A stretch of 64,000 bases of DNA from Paenibacillus prosopidis (GCF_003337375.1 NZ_QPJD01000001.1:62001-126000), one strand, 5' to 3'. Numbered from the stretch's first letter, positions 53,051 to 62,354 are shown. Notes: generated from the letters alone by a model not told the origin. Made by a program: numbers and translations.

Positions 53051-54460
53051 TCATGGATAAAAGTTGTTAGCCGGTGTCGTGGTCGTGCACCATCTTGCAT
53101 TAAACAAAGACTTAATGAGAATGTCCTTTGCTTCTTCGGTTCCGATGTATCGCAGCGCCTCTAGCGCATGAGCCCTGACGTAGCGATTATCATCATCTAG
53201 TGCTGTCGCCAATGCAGGAACGGCAGCAGCAGCCGCGGCACCAAGTCGGGATAAAGAAAGGCCTGCCGTGAAGCGAACCTGCGTATCCGCATCCTGTAAG
53301 CATCGCACTAAACCATCGACTGCCTCATTTGTACGGCCTCCGATCATTCCGAGCGCTTCCGCGACCGCACTTCGAACCGGAGCGGAAGATGCGGACAACA
53401 GACCATTAAGCTCAGATATCGAGCTTTCTGCAAGATGACGCAGCTCGCCCAGCGCGAAAACCGCATGCAATACCGTCTCCTCGCGATCATGCTTAAGCGC
53501 GGCTCTCAATCCATCGACTGCATCGGCGCCCGCAACAGATAGTCCATAAGCAGAGATGCGGGATACGTCAGTTCTTTCGTGATAAAGTCCAGAAAGCAGC
53601 GTTTCAACTCCGCGCCGGCCATACCGGGCTAGATCATAGGCAGCGTTCAGCACGTTTGGCTCGAAGGTGTCCTCTAGAGCGTTTGCCAGCTCCCCAATCT
53701 TTTGATCATCCGCTTCTAATGAATTCGCAATACTGCCGACGTTACCCGACAGCCAGTTCCAAGTCTCTTCCCATAACGTCTCATGACGGGCGATTGGAAG
53801 AGCGAGGTCGGCAGGCTGTATCCATTTTGCTTCATGATTATCCCAGGATGGGACTGTTGGTGCAGCTGTCCGCATAAACTCAAACTTCAGCATATATCGG
53901 GCGTTACCGAGCACATTAGGCGTCGAGCGGTGCCATAAATCATAGTGAATGAGCGCGAAGGTGCCTGCTCCACCGCTTGCGTATGCTTCTCCTTCCGTTT
54001 CGTCGGAGTCGAAGGTACGGGTCTCATAATTTTGCGTTCCAGGCATAATGCCAGTCGGTCCAAGCTCGAGTGGGGTGTCCTGCGGAAAATACATAATCAT
54101 CGCCCACCAAGGGTGATGGTTGCGCATGCGGGAATATCCCCAATAGCTGTCCTTGTGCCAGCCGCCGGCAACAGGCTGAGCGTTGTGGTGACCATGTCTA
54201 TGCGCATGCAGCATATAGTCAGGTCCCAAAACGCTCGTTAGCGCTCCTGTTATGACCGGGTGATCGAATACTTGCTGGATTTCCCGAATCCGTGGAAGCA
54301 GATTGTTGCCGGGGTTTCCCTCTTCCTCATAAACACGATTCAATTCATCGGTCAGCGTATGGTGGAACTCTTTTGGAAAATCTGTTTGCAGAATAAGAAA
54401 TCCGTCTGTAATAAAAGTTTTCATCTGCTCGTCTGTCAGTAAAATAGGCGATCTGCTCAT
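53051..54460 (-). CDS. Phytanoyl-CoA dioxygenase-like protein fused to HEAT repeats
   Basis: A 469-residue two-part protein. Residues 1-210 are a PhyH-type Fe(II)/2-oxoglutarate dioxygenase: H102 and D104 in GGWHKDSYWG, H177 in YDLWHRSTPN, and R188 as likely 2-oxoglutarate anchor. Residues 260-460 are HEAT/PBS-lyase-like helical repeats (for example VSRISAYGLSVAGADAVDGL, ETVLHAVFALGELRHLAE, NRYVRAHALEALRYIGTEEA). The domain order dioxygenase then repeats is unusual and may target the oxygenase to a protein partner. Substrate unknown. It is divergent from the modular secreted protein, with no regulatory neighbour. Confidence 0.85.
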   Translation of the reverse strand: MSRSPILLTDEQMKTFITDGFLILQTDFPKEFHHTLTDELNRVYEEEGNPGNNLLPRIREIQQVFDHPVITGALTSVLGPDYMLHAHRHGHHNAQPVAGGWHKDSYWGYSRMRNHHPWWAMIMYFPQDTPLELGPTGIMPGTQNYETRTFDSDETEGEAYASGGAGTFALIHYDLWHRSTPNVLGNARYMLKFEFMRTAAPTVPSWDNHEAKWIQPADLALPIARHETLWEETWNWLSGNVGSIANSLEADDQKIGELANALEDTFEPNVLNAAYDLARYGRRGVETLLSGLYHERTDVSRISAYGLSVAGADAVDGLRAALKHDREETVLHAVFALGELRHLAESSISELNGLLSASSAPVRSAVAEALGMIGGRTNEAVDGLVRCLQDADTQVRFTAGLSLSRLGAAAAAAVPALATALDDDNRYVRAHALEALRYIGTEEAKDILIKSLFNARWCTTTTPANNFYP

Positions 54461-54687
54461 GTAACCGGTGGCCTCCTGTTTGGATCAATATGAATTTCTA
54501 CACCGATTATATGAAATGTTTGCTCTATGCTACATACACGATACTAAGTGAAGCTTGCATAAAACTAACTTGATAGCTGAGCACTTCGTAAAATCATTCA
54601 AAGACTTACAAAAATTGGTTCGACATGATATCCTTTATTAAGAACAACGGGCACATAATATATTTTTACTGAAAGTGAGGAATATGG

Positions 54688-56469
54688 ATGAGTCAAACAA
54701 ATGATTTGAGAAGAGGAAAGCTTGCAATTATCTTGCTTATAATCATTGCATTCATGACAACAAATACGAACATCAGTTATGCCAATGAAGTTGGTGACCA
54801 AGTGGAACGTTCTCTGCAAGGAACAATAACCGATGAAGCCGGGCAGCCAGTTGAAGGCGCAACGGTTCAAGTCGGAGCATATTCGCCGAATGCAGGTTTT
54901 CATTTTATTATATCAGCTACTACAGATGAGGAAGGAGTTTATGCCATCCCTTCCTATAGCAAGACGTTGGGTGATGCCGTCTCGGCTATCCTAAATGTTA
55001 AAGGGTATGTTGTGGTCTTCGAAGTGCAGTCTGAAATTCTCGATTTTCAAATACCAGAGCAGAAAGCGAGCATAACGGGGAAAATCACTTATATAGACGA
55101 GTTTGCAACGCCTGTTAGCAATTATCCGATAAGCTTGAGTGTCTACCTTGGACGCGGTGGAAGGATTAAAATCGCTGATTCATGGTCAGATTCCGAAGGC
55201 AACTATACCATGTCCGTCATTCCGGGAGAATTCAATTCTGCTCGCGGCGTGAATCAATTTAGTCTGGTGTACAACAATAATTTGGAGAACTTAGTTGAAC
55301 TTCATTCGGGCAATCACAAAGTCATCGATCAGCAAGTATTCGATATGCATCCTGGTACCTATTTAAATGGACGCCTTGAAGTGGATGTTACCGATGAGTC
55401 AGATGTCCCGATTCAAGACGCGGTTGTCGTATTAGCGGGCACGGATATTCCGTTGTTTCAAGCAGGAAATTACTTCTTTTCAGATGTCATTAAAGGCGGG
55501 TCGTATACGCTTAGAGTAATGGCTCCAGGCTATATGCCGGCAGAAGAGAATATAGAAATTAATGGCGGGGTTTATCGGTTGTCAGTGAAGCTTATCAAAA
55601 ATAACCCTCCAGTCGTCATTGCCATGGAAGAGCGAGCTCCTGATTATAATGGTTGGTACAACAAAGATGTGTGGGTATCTTTTCAAGCTTTTGACGAAGA
55701 AGCAGAGCCTGTGGTTGATCCTCCGTTTTTAGTGTCTGCTGAAGGAGCCAAACAAGCCATAACGGGTTCTGCCATAGACGCTGCCGGATTGAGAGGGACG
55801 GGCACGGTCTATGTCAGTTTGGATAAAACAGCGCCTGTTACTGAAGCAGCGGTGTCAGAACGGGCAAGCAACGGCAATTGGTATAATTCCGATATTCACG
55901 TGTCATTATCGTCAAACGACAATTTATCCGGAATCGAATATATCGCGTACAGTCTTGATAATGGAAGTACATGGTCGGATTATGAAGATGTCATTACGAT
56001 ATCGGAGGAAGGAGAGAATAGTCTTCTGTATCGAAGTACGGATCAAGCCGGAAACACGGAACAACCGAAGCAGCTTGTAGTGAATATCGACAAAACATCT
56101 CCAACGCTGCAGCTCACTCTCAATCGATACGCTCTATCACCTGTTAACAATAAAATGATTCAAATCCATGCCATTGTCGATGGTATAGATGCTGGATCAG
56201 GAATAGCAGCCATACAATTAACCTCAATTACATCTAGTCAAGCTAGTCATTCTTCTGGTTCTGGAAATAAATTAATCGATATTCAAAATGCTGAATATGG
56301 TACATTCGATACGGCATTCGATCTTCGTGCTGAGAATTCAGGAAAAGGCACAGAACGTGAATATACGATAATTTATTCCACAACCGATAAGGCTGGCAAT
56401 GCTGCAATAGCATCAGCAATTGTTGTAGTGTCTAAAGACAATAAGGATGATAAGAATAAGAAAGATTAG
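54688..56469 (+). CDS. Secreted modular protein with carboxypeptidase-regulatory-like and OmpL47-type repeats
   Basis: A 593-residue exported protein. A signal peptide (about 1-34) is followed by carboxypeptidase-regulatory-like beta domains (about 40-135, GTITDEAGQPVEGATVQVGA; and about 225-305, the VPIQDAVVVLAGTD segment), then Ig/OmpL47-type modules (about 310-385 and 385-480, DKTAPVTEAAVSERAS and GNWYNSDIHVSLSSND) and a last domain with TDKAGNAAIAS. No catalytic domain or anchor is seen, so it may be an extracellular binding or structural protein. The start follows a weak GAAAGTGAGG. Confidence 0.75.
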   Translation: MSQTNDLRRGKLAIILLIIIAFMTTNTNISYANEVGDQVERSLQGTITDEAGQPVEGATVQVGAYSPNAGFHFIISATTDEEGVYAIPSYSKTLGDAVSAILNVKGYVVVFEVQSEILDFQIPEQKASITGKITYIDEFATPVSNYPISLSVYLGRGGRIKIADSWSDSEGNYTMSVIPGEFNSARGVNQFSLVYNNNLENLVELHSGNHKVIDQQVFDMHPGTYLNGRLEVDVTDESDVPIQDAVVVLAGTDIPLFQAGNYFFSDVIKGGSYTLRVMAPGYMPAEENIEINGGVYRLSVKLIKNNPPVVIAMEERAPDYNGWYNKDVWVSFQAFDEEAEPVVDPPFLVSAEGAKQAITGSAIDAAGLRGTGTVYVSLDKTAPVTEAAVSERASNGNWYNSDIHVSLSSNDNLSGIEYIAYSLDNGSTWSDYEDVITISEEGENSLLYRSTDQAGNTEQPKQLVVNIDKTSPTLQLTLNRYALSPVNNKMIQIHAIVDGIDAGSGIAAIQLTSITSSQASHSSGSGNKLIDIQNAEYGTFDTAFDLRAENSGKGTEREYTIIYSTTDKAGNAAIASAIVVVSKDNKDDKNKKD

Positions 56470-56527
56470 TGGGGGACACGACCGCTGGTTATACTAAATA
56501 TTAACTATCATACATAGGAGGCAACTC

Positions 56528-56743
56528 ATGACAAACGAAAACAAAGTGACGATCAAAGTGAACGACAACGGATCGCTTCGGGTGACGGGGCCGGTCGAGC
56601 TGGTGGATGCAGAGGGCAACCCTTTCGAGCACAAAGAAACGTTCTCGCTGTGCCGGTGCGGTGGATCGGGCAACAAGCCGTTCTGCGATGGCACGCACAA
56701 GTCGATTGGCTTCGAAAGTGCGCCGAGAGCGAAGAAGGAGTAA
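56528..56743 (+). CDS. CDGSH iron-sulfur domain protein
   Basis: A 71-residue small protein with the CDGSH motif CRCGGSGNKPFCDGTH: C42, C44, C53 and H57 are the [2Fe-2S] ligands. Bacterial members are small single-motif proteins that bind a labile cluster; function is unclear. CATAGGAGGCAACTC precedes the ATG. It stands alone, downstream of the modular secreted protein, and ends with a hairpin at 56759-56785. Confidence 0.93.
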   Translation: MTNENKVTIKVNDNGSLRVTGPVELVDAEGNPFEHKETFSLCRCGGSGNKPFCDGTHKSIGFESAPRAKKE

Positions 56744-56758
56744 GTCAAGGCAATCGCG

Positions 56759-56785
56759 AACCCGGTCTTGCAATGAGGCCGGGTT
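56759..56785 (+). terminator. Hairpin after the CDGSH gene
   Basis: AACCCGG at 56759-56765 pairs with CCGGGTT at 56779-56785; the tail GTTTG is weak. Confidence 0.6.
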
Positions 56786-56804
56786 GTTTGCAATTTGTGT
56801 TATT

Positions 56805-56819
56805 AAACTAACTGGCAGT
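56805..56819. repeat. GCTAAC-type box 1
   Basis: AAACTAACTGGCAGT, identical at 14 of 15 positions to box 2 at 58060-58074. Lies between the CDGSH hairpin and the GH31 remnant. Confidence 0.4.
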
Positions 56820-56952
56820 CATGCTCAATAAGCAGCCGAAGTTTTATGGTGCAATTTGGAATGAGGGGGGCTTTAATTGACAGCTATTATTAATAAAAAT
56901 GGCTACGAGTTTTTAGAGTGCATGTCATTTAATGAACATGAACTAATAAATT

Positions 56953-57831
56953 ATGAACCGTTGGCAGGTTCATATTGAAGCCGAACCGGAATATTCCGTA
57001 TACGACTTTGACATCTACAGATACTTTATTGGGCCGGATGTGCAGATCGGCAATATTTACCCTGTCATGTACGCTAAAGGGTTCTATGAGGGCATGACCG
57101 AGGCCGGACAGAAGGATATCATCAATCTGATTCGCTGCGCTTGGGCGGGCAGTCAGCGGTATGGCGCGCTCGTCTGGTCCGGCGATATCGATTCGAGCTT
57201 CAGATCGCTGCGGATCCAGCTTAGGGCCGGGCTTAACATGGGCCTGGCAGGGATACCTTGGTGGACAACGGATATCGGCGGATTCCACGGAGGCAATCCG
57301 AACGATCCCTCTTTTCGCGAGGTTATCATCCGCTGGTTTCAGTATGCGACTTTTTGTCCTGTTATGCGCATGCATGGCGCTAGAGAACCGCATACCCCTC
57401 CTTTAGGGGTCAGCGGAGGCGGCTTGATGGAGAGCGGAGCACCGAATGAAGTGTGGAGCTATGGCGAAGAAGCTTTTGAGATTTTCAAAAAATACATATT
57501 AATTCGCGAACGGCTTCGTCCTTACATCACCGAACTGATGATGGCCGCTCATGGGAAAGGAACTCCTCCGATGCGGCCTCTGTTTTATGATTTTCCTCAG
57601 GATCGCGAAGCTTGGAACATCGAAGATGAATTCATGTTTGGTCCCGATCTGCTCGTTGCCCCCGTGCTTTATGAAGGAGCAAGAGCAAGAAGAGTTTACT
57701 TGCCTAAAGGCTCGTCTTGGAAAGAGGTAAGTACGGGAATTAAACATCAAGGCGGCATGTGGATCGCGAGTGATGCTCCGATTGAAGATATACCATTATT
57801 TTTGAGAGATGGTGCTTATTTGCCTATTTAG
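56953..57831 (+). pseudogene. GH31 alpha-glucosidase/xylosidase family gene, 5' half missing
   Basis: The 292-codon open frame is the C-terminal half of a GH31 enzyme: CAWAGSQRYGALVWSGDI with the acid/base Asp in WSGDID, PWWTTDIGGFHGG, YATFCPVMRMHG and the EDEFMFGPDLLVAPVLYEGA region. A complete GH31 protein is 700-800 residues. The remaining N terminus reads VHIEAEPEYSVYDFD, whereas intact relatives have a WxDEAEPEY motif; the catalytic nucleophile aspartate is lost exactly at the break. The downstream part has no frameshift. Any translated product would be inactive. A terminator follows at 57869. Confidence 0.85.
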
Positions 57832-57868
57832 ATTCTACAGGTCTTGATAGCAGAAAGGCGTAAAAACA

Positions 57869-57892
57869 AAAAATCCGCTAAAGCGGATTTTT
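57869..57892 (+). terminator. Terminator after the GH31 remnant
   Basis: AAAAATCCGC pairs with GCGGATTTTT around TAAA; both ends carry A or T runs. Confidence 0.85.
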
Positions 57893-58056
57893 GTATGAAA
57901 GAAAGGGAAATAAAGGCATCATGGAATTTGGAGGATGTGGGGAATGGGATCAAGTTCTTGTCATCCGACACCTGATTTACTAAGGAGCAGCCCGTTGCGG
58001 TTGCTTCTTTTTAACTTGTTCACAAAATAAGAAATTTTGTATATGTACTGATAGAC

Positions 58057-58079
58057 GTTAAGCTAACTGGCAGTTTAAC
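58057..58079. repeat. GCTAAC-type box 2 (hairpin)
   Basis: GTTAAGCT at 58057-58064 pairs with AGTTTAAC at 58072-58079 around AACTGGC. It repeats box 1 at 14 of 15 core positions and shares GCTAAC with boxes 3 and 4. Confidence 0.4.
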
Positions 58080-58214
58080 GCAACTCAATCGTAAATTGAT
58101 ACGTCTTAGAGATGGAGTAACGCCGATTGCAAGTCAAAAGAAAAACTGTCGAGGGAGTCTATTCGTTGAAAGATAATGATGGTGTGAGAATAAAAAGAGA
58201 GGATCGATATAGAA

Positions 58215-59030
58215 ATGAAGAAACCAATTTCGAGATCCAAGCTACGACTTATGTTCGGAAAAACTTATTATACTTGGCGAAGATATGCTAGATGGTTGGT
58301 TGATGGTATTCCATTCGCGCGAACGTTCTCAGAGGAACCGCTTGCACATGTTGTATTTCATCATGAAACACCAACGCTTCGGAAGCTGAAGGACGTGGAT
58401 ATGTGGCTCCAATATAATAAAGAAATCAATCTGGCACTTGCGATTAAACGTCTAAATGGGCTCCTCCTTGCGCCGGGTGAGACGATGTCATACTGGAAGC
58501 TCATCGGCAAAACAACAGCGCGCAAAGGTTACGTCCCGGGCATGGTGTTGTTTTATGGCGGATTCAAGCCAGGGATAGGTGGAGGTCTTTGCCAGCTTTC
58601 GAACCTGATTTATTGGATGACGTTGCACACGCCGCTAGCAGTCATGGAACGTCATCGGCATAGTTACGATGCATTCCCGGATACAAACCGAACACAACCT
58701 TTTGGTAGTGGGGCGACTTGTGCTTATAATTATTTGGATCTTATGATTTCCAATCCGACTACTACACTTTATCAGCTTCGTCTTGAGTTGAAAGATCATG
58801 TTCTGCGTGGGGAGTGGCGTGCAGTCGAGAAATCATTGCATTCCTACGAAATCTATGAGAAGGAGCATCGCATCGAGCAGCAGTATTGGGGAGGTTACGT
58901 TAGGCGCAACGTACTTCATCGGCGCGTCTTCAACCAGGCGAGCGAGTTGATTGACGATGAATATATCACCGAGAACAACGCACTCATGATGTATTCACCC
59001 TTATTATCAGAATCGACAAAGGATGACTAG
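58215..59030 (+). CDS. VanW family protein
   Basis: A 271-residue VanW-domain protein (about residues 90-185: LLLAPGETMSYWKLIGKTTA, GGFKPGIGGGLCQLSNLIYW, HSYDAFPDTN). VanW is found in some vancomycin-resistance clusters and, more often, as a stand-alone protein of unknown role in cell-wall physiology. No signal peptide is evident; residues 10-30 are mildly hydrophobic. No van genes are nearby. Start ATG follows AGAGAGGATCG. Confidence 0.88.
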   Translation: MKKPISRSKLRLMFGKTYYTWRRYARWLVDGIPFARTFSEEPLAHVVFHHETPTLRKLKDVDMWLQYNKEINLALAIKRLNGLLLAPGETMSYWKLIGKTTARKGYVPGMVLFYGGFKPGIGGGLCQLSNLIYWMTLHTPLAVMERHRHSYDAFPDTNRTQPFGSGATCAYNYLDLMISNPTTTLYQLRLELKDHVLRGEWRAVEKSLHSYEIYEKEHRIEQQYWGGYVRRNVLHRRVFNQASELIDDEYITENNALMMYSPLLSESTKDD

Positions 59031-59107
59031 TACCATTACGGGTACGATAATTCAAGTCAGACAAAAGTGAAATTTGGATAATAGTTTGCAGGAAAGGAGG
59101 AGCCTGA

Positions 59108-59659
59108 GTGAGAGTGATCGATTTGACGTTACCGATTGCTGATGGCATGCCCGTTTATCCCGGCGACCCGGAGGTAAAAGTCAAGGTAGCACATACATAC
59201 GAGTGTCATACCTGGGAACTGCGGCAGCTTTCGATGGGTAGCCATACCGGAACCCACGTGGACGCGCCTTCACACATGCACCCCGGTGCCGCGACATTGG
59301 ATGAGCTGCCATTGGAGCGATTTTTCGGAGCATCGCGCGTAGTACGGATCGAAGACCCGGCTTGGCCGGAAGGCCGGGGGCTGTTTTTCATCGAATCCGT
59401 CGGGCTAGAATGCTTTGACCGACTCGCTGCGCTCCGACCACCGTTCGTAGGCGGTGAACTGTCTGTAGAACTAGAGCGGGCGTTGTTGGGTATCAATATT
59501 GTGACGTATACGGGGCTGCAGGGTTTGGATCGTCTTCCCGGCGGAACCGATTTTATGTTTTACGGATTTCCTCTGCGCATCGTCTGTGGCGACGGGTCCC
59601 CGGTTCGGGCCGTTGCGGTGGTGGAGGCTGAACCGGATAGGCTTGGAATGAACGCATAA
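59108..59659 (+). CDS. Cyclase-family hydrolase (kynurenine-formamidase-like)
   Basis: A 183-residue metal-dependent hydrolase with the family motif SHTGTHVDAPSHMHPGA: H46, H50, D52 and H56 are metal ligands. The family includes KynB (N-formylkynurenine hydrolysis) and other amidases; no tryptophan-pathway genes are nearby, so substrate is open. The start is a GTG at 59108 with AAAGGAGGAGCCTGA upstream. A GC hairpin (59686-59708) follows without a T-tract. Confidence 0.88.
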   Translation: MRVIDLTLPIADGMPVYPGDPEVKVKVAHTYECHTWELRQLSMGSHTGTHVDAPSHMHPGAATLDELPLERFFGASRVVRIEDPAWPEGRGLFFIESVGLECFDRLAALRPPFVGGELSVELERALLGINIVTYTGLQGLDRLPGGTDFMFYGFPLRIVCGDGSPVRAVAVVEAEPDRLGMNA

Positions 59660-59782
59660 TGTGTCCTAGCGGAGAGCGATATTGTGGAGCTGCCGCAAGG
59701 ACAGCTCCTCTAGTCCTCGTGAGTATAATAACGTTAGATGAAATCAGTTAAAGATGACAAAACCTAATTGGGAGTACTCTAG

Positions 59783-60034
59783 ATGAAATACTATATACTC
59801 AGCGGATGGTTGCTTGTCTTCATATTAATTGGAAGAATTATTGATGCAAACCTGAATTTTAAGTTTGAAAGTATTTATTTTTTATTAGTGATTTTGCAAT
59901 TAATATTGATTATTACTTACAAGGTATTTATGGATAAAGTAACATTTAGAACTTCCATAGAAGTCGGAGTATTGTTGGTATTAGTTGTCCTAGAACTAAG
60001 ATGGGTAATGAATCACATTTTGACTTTATTATAA
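59783..60034 (+). CDS. Small membrane protein, unassigned
   Basis: An 83-residue protein with three predicted membrane segments (about 4-22, 30-50 and 60-80) and a start codon 10 nt after GGGAG. Its low GC content contrasts with the surrounding genes and suggests a separate origin. No family recognised. Lies between the cyclase-family gene and GCTAAC box 3. Confidence 0.5.
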   Translation: MKYYILSGWLLVFILIGRIIDANLNFKFESIYFLLVILQLILIITYKVFMDKVTFRTSIEVGVLLVLVVLELRWVMNHILTLL

Positions 60035-60442
60035 AGCAACCCGTTATATACTAAGCTAACGCGTGGTAGCCCTTCGTTACGAACGGGCAGGATAGTGCGA
60101 AAGGGCCCATAATTATTAGAACTATCCAAATCCTTGTCGTAGTATATAATCAATAATAAAAAAGGACCATTATTTCAGAGGAGTTGGCTTATTTGAATAT
60201 TGGTTTTATTTAGTGAAATATTATGGGATTAAAAACGATGACCTCCGAAGACACGATGCATTAGATGATAGTAAATTAATATCGAGAATATTTTTAACTC
60301 ACTGTACTGATGGTCGTTGCGCTAACCGGATACGATCGCACAATAATCTAGAATATGAGGTTCAGCAAGAATGATCGGTGGTCTCACGCCAGGTTATTCT
60401 TGTAATATGAAGGAAAATCCTGTGCTACATGTGAGGTGCGCC
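60035..60442. other. Intergenic region with GCTAAC-type boxes 3 and 4
   Basis: Box 3 is at 60050-60100 (CTAAGCTAACGCG and CGAACGGGCAGGATAGTGCGA), box 4 at 60316-60346 (GTTGCGCTAACCGGATACGAT and CGCACAATAA). Between them a frame without a start codon (about 60160-60375) reads GLFEYWFYLVKYYGIKNDD, perhaps the remnant of a gene. No complete gene seen. Confidence 0.35.
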
Positions 60443-61345
60443 ATGATCAAGAAAGTTGTTTTAGCCGGAGGGACCGGCTTCATCGGACAATATCTATCTG
60501 ACCAGTTCCGTAGACTCGGATATCAGGTAGTCGTGATTTCGCGGCAGCTGCAGCACGTGTCCTGGCTAGAGTCGGCAGCAATCGTTGAGGCACTGGAGGA
60601 CGCGGAGCTTCTTGTAAACCTAGCCGGCAAGTCGGTAAACTGCCGGTACAACGTGCGAAATCGGAAAGAGATCCTAAAGTCCCGAATCGAGACGACGGAG
60701 ATCCTAGGGCGTTGTGTGTTGTCGTGTAATAATCCGCCCCCTTTGTGGATTAATTCCAGCACCGCAACCATCTACCGCCATGCTGAAGACTACCCGATGA
60801 CGGAAACCGGTGGCGAGCTCGGCTCGGGCTTCTCAGTGGATGTCGCAACCGCATGGGAGCGCGCCTTCTTTACCTTCGAGCTGCCACGAACCCGTCAGGT
60901 TGCTCTGCGCATCGCTATCGTGCTAGGTGAGCATGGCGGCGTGATGATCCCTTATAAGAATCTTGTTAAGTTGGGATTAGGCGGTGTCCAAGGCAGCGGG
61001 CGGCAGAAGTTCAGTTGGATTCACGTTGAGGATCTGTATAGGATTATTCGCTTCCTTCAAGAGCGGCTGGATATTTCCGGCGTTATCAACTGTTCGGCGC
61101 CCCACCCGGTGACAAACCGCGAGCTGATGCAGTTATTGCGTACTTCCTTAGGCCGGAAAATCGGACTACCCGCCGCCCGGTGGATGCTCGAGGTCGGTGC
61201 TCTTTTCTTGTGTACTGAGACGGAGCTCATCCTGAAGAGCCGTTGGGTTATTCCCGAGCGACTATTGAAGGAAGGCTATGATTTTCGATATAAGAGATTG
61301 GAACAAGCTCTTGAGGCTATTGTGAATAGGGAATACCGAAGGTAA
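60443..61345 (+). CDS. Epimerase of the TIGR01777 family (YfcH-like SDR)
   Basis: About 300 residues of extended SDR fold: VVLAGGTGFIGQYLSDQFRR with the GxxGxxG site, then NLAGKSVNCRYNVRNRKEIL, NSSTATIYRHAEDYPMTE and HPVTNRELMQLLRTSLGR at the C terminus. These epimerase-like proteins (YfcH, SulA-type) have no known substrate. ATG at 60443 starts the Rossmann strand; the open frame upstream from 60371 is noncoding. It lies 365 bp before the decayed PIG-L gene. Confidence 0.88.
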   Translation: MIKKVVLAGGTGFIGQYLSDQFRRLGYQVVVISRQLQHVSWLESAAIVEALEDAELLVNLAGKSVNCRYNVRNRKEILKSRIETTEILGRCVLSCNNPPPLWINSSTATIYRHAEDYPMTETGGELGSGFSVDVATAWERAFFTFELPRTRQVALRIAIVLGEHGGVMIPYKNLVKLGLGGVQGSGRQKFSWIHVEDLYRIIRFLQERLDISGVINCSAPHPVTNRELMQLLRTSLGRKIGLPAARWMLEVGALFLCTETELILKSRWVIPERLLKEGYDFRYKRLEQALEAIVNREYRR

Positions 61346-61710
61346 GAGAAAATTTGTTGATCAAATATTAGAAAAAGCAAAGCAGTCCTGAGTTTTTAAA
61401 CGACAGGTAACGATAGCATTCCTGTAGTTCTAGTTAAGGGTCAATTGAGGAAAATGCAGAAGCGGGCGGAAACGAAGAATCACTCTACATTCGATTCACT
61501 CGATCGCCGCTGCACTGGACGTTTTAAATATTCAGTTCCCGCTACAGTTAAGTGCGGCGTAAATTTCGGTAGAGGCCGGCCTAGGCATGATCCTCAATTG
61601 GAAGCCGTCTATAATCTGAAAAACATCCTGACAAAAAGGCGTGAAAAAAGGACTGTCCAGCGGCAGAACGCCCCAAACAGTCTTGCTTGCGTGTGTTAAA
61701 CCTCTTTACC
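61346..61710. other. Intergenic region between the SDR gene and the PIG-L remnant
   Basis: The 365 bp hold a minus-strand terminator at 61644-61684 and no convincing gene; an 84-codon frame at 61445-61699 has no recognisable family or ribosome site. Confidence 0.4.
61644..61684 (-). terminator. Terminator for the leftward PIG-L gene
   Basis: Minus-strand stem AAGACTGT (61684-61677) with ACAGTCCTT (61656-61648), then TTTTTTC. Confidence 0.65.
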
Positions 61711-62354
61711 TTAAATCAAGCTCCTCGCGAGCGATGTCCTTCGATTTTCCGGCCAAAATACACCTTGTTCCCAAGCGATTACAAAGGACTCGTATCTTCT
61801 TGTCTCCGGAAAATCATGCAGCTTGCCGAAATACCGCTCTATCCCAAGGATTTGGGAATCATGCGCATGCAGCGCTTCCGCTTTTACGTCCCACATCGGT
61901 TTAGTATCGACAGAAAAGGTAATCTTATGACCCGCATTCTTAACTGGTTCGGACATGGTGTAGTACAGCTGTTTCACGGATGGACACTGTCCGCCGCTAA
62001 CAGCCTTCGTAGTGATCCGGGATATCGCCATATGATCGGGGTGGAAGTTTCCGCCATCAGGAGGAAAAGTAAAGACGACCGATTGTCTTCTGCGATTGAT
62101 GAATGCCACGACTCCCTGCAAGAATGCCTGCTCGTCGCTCTCAGCCAGCTTTCCGTCGGGAAAACCCAGGAATTCTACGGCATCCAGTTTCAGGACGTTT
62201 GCCGCGCGTCCCATTTCCTTCTCCCTCAGATGACCCAAATCTATCTTTGACAAATGGGCATAAGCGCGTTCTTGCCGCCGGCATCTCCTCTCGTTGCGAG
62301 CAAAAGCGCAGGCTGATCGCCGGATTCGGCAAGCTGGCGAATGAGACAGGCGCT
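61711..62354 (-). pseudogene. PIG-L family deacetylase, N terminus missing and frameshifted
   Basis: The C-terminal part in one frame reads YAHLSKIDLGHLREKEMGRA, EFLGFPDGKLAE, FTFPPDGGNFHPDHMAISR with the second zinc motif HPDH, and PMWDVKAEALHAHDSQI. Upstream, in the +1 frame, LSACLIRQLAESGDQPALLLATRGDAGGKN continues the same protein, so a frameshift lies at about 62260-62268. A stop and unrelated DNA precede it, so the catalytic HPDDE zinc motif is lost; the visible part begins within a few residues of where HPDDE should end. PIG-L enzymes deacetylate GlcNAc-type sugars. Product not functional. Confidence 0.8.

Larger units (their letters stand above)
57832..58214. other. Intergenic stretch with terminator and box 2
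   Basis: This 383-bp gap holds the terminator at 57869-57892, a second weak GC hairpin (about 57986-58006, GGAGCAGCCCGTTGCGGTTGCTTC), box 2, and a leader before the VanW-family gene that contains a frame reading SRDN- type nonsense. No gene is seen. Confidence 0.5.

Noticed and set aside
60160..60375. AT-rich open frame without start between boxes 3 and 4
   Set aside because: No start, no ribosome site, no family; noted only as possible debris.
61445..61699. 84-codon plus-strand frame
   Set aside because: No family, no ribosome site, overlaps the terminator of the opposite-strand gene.
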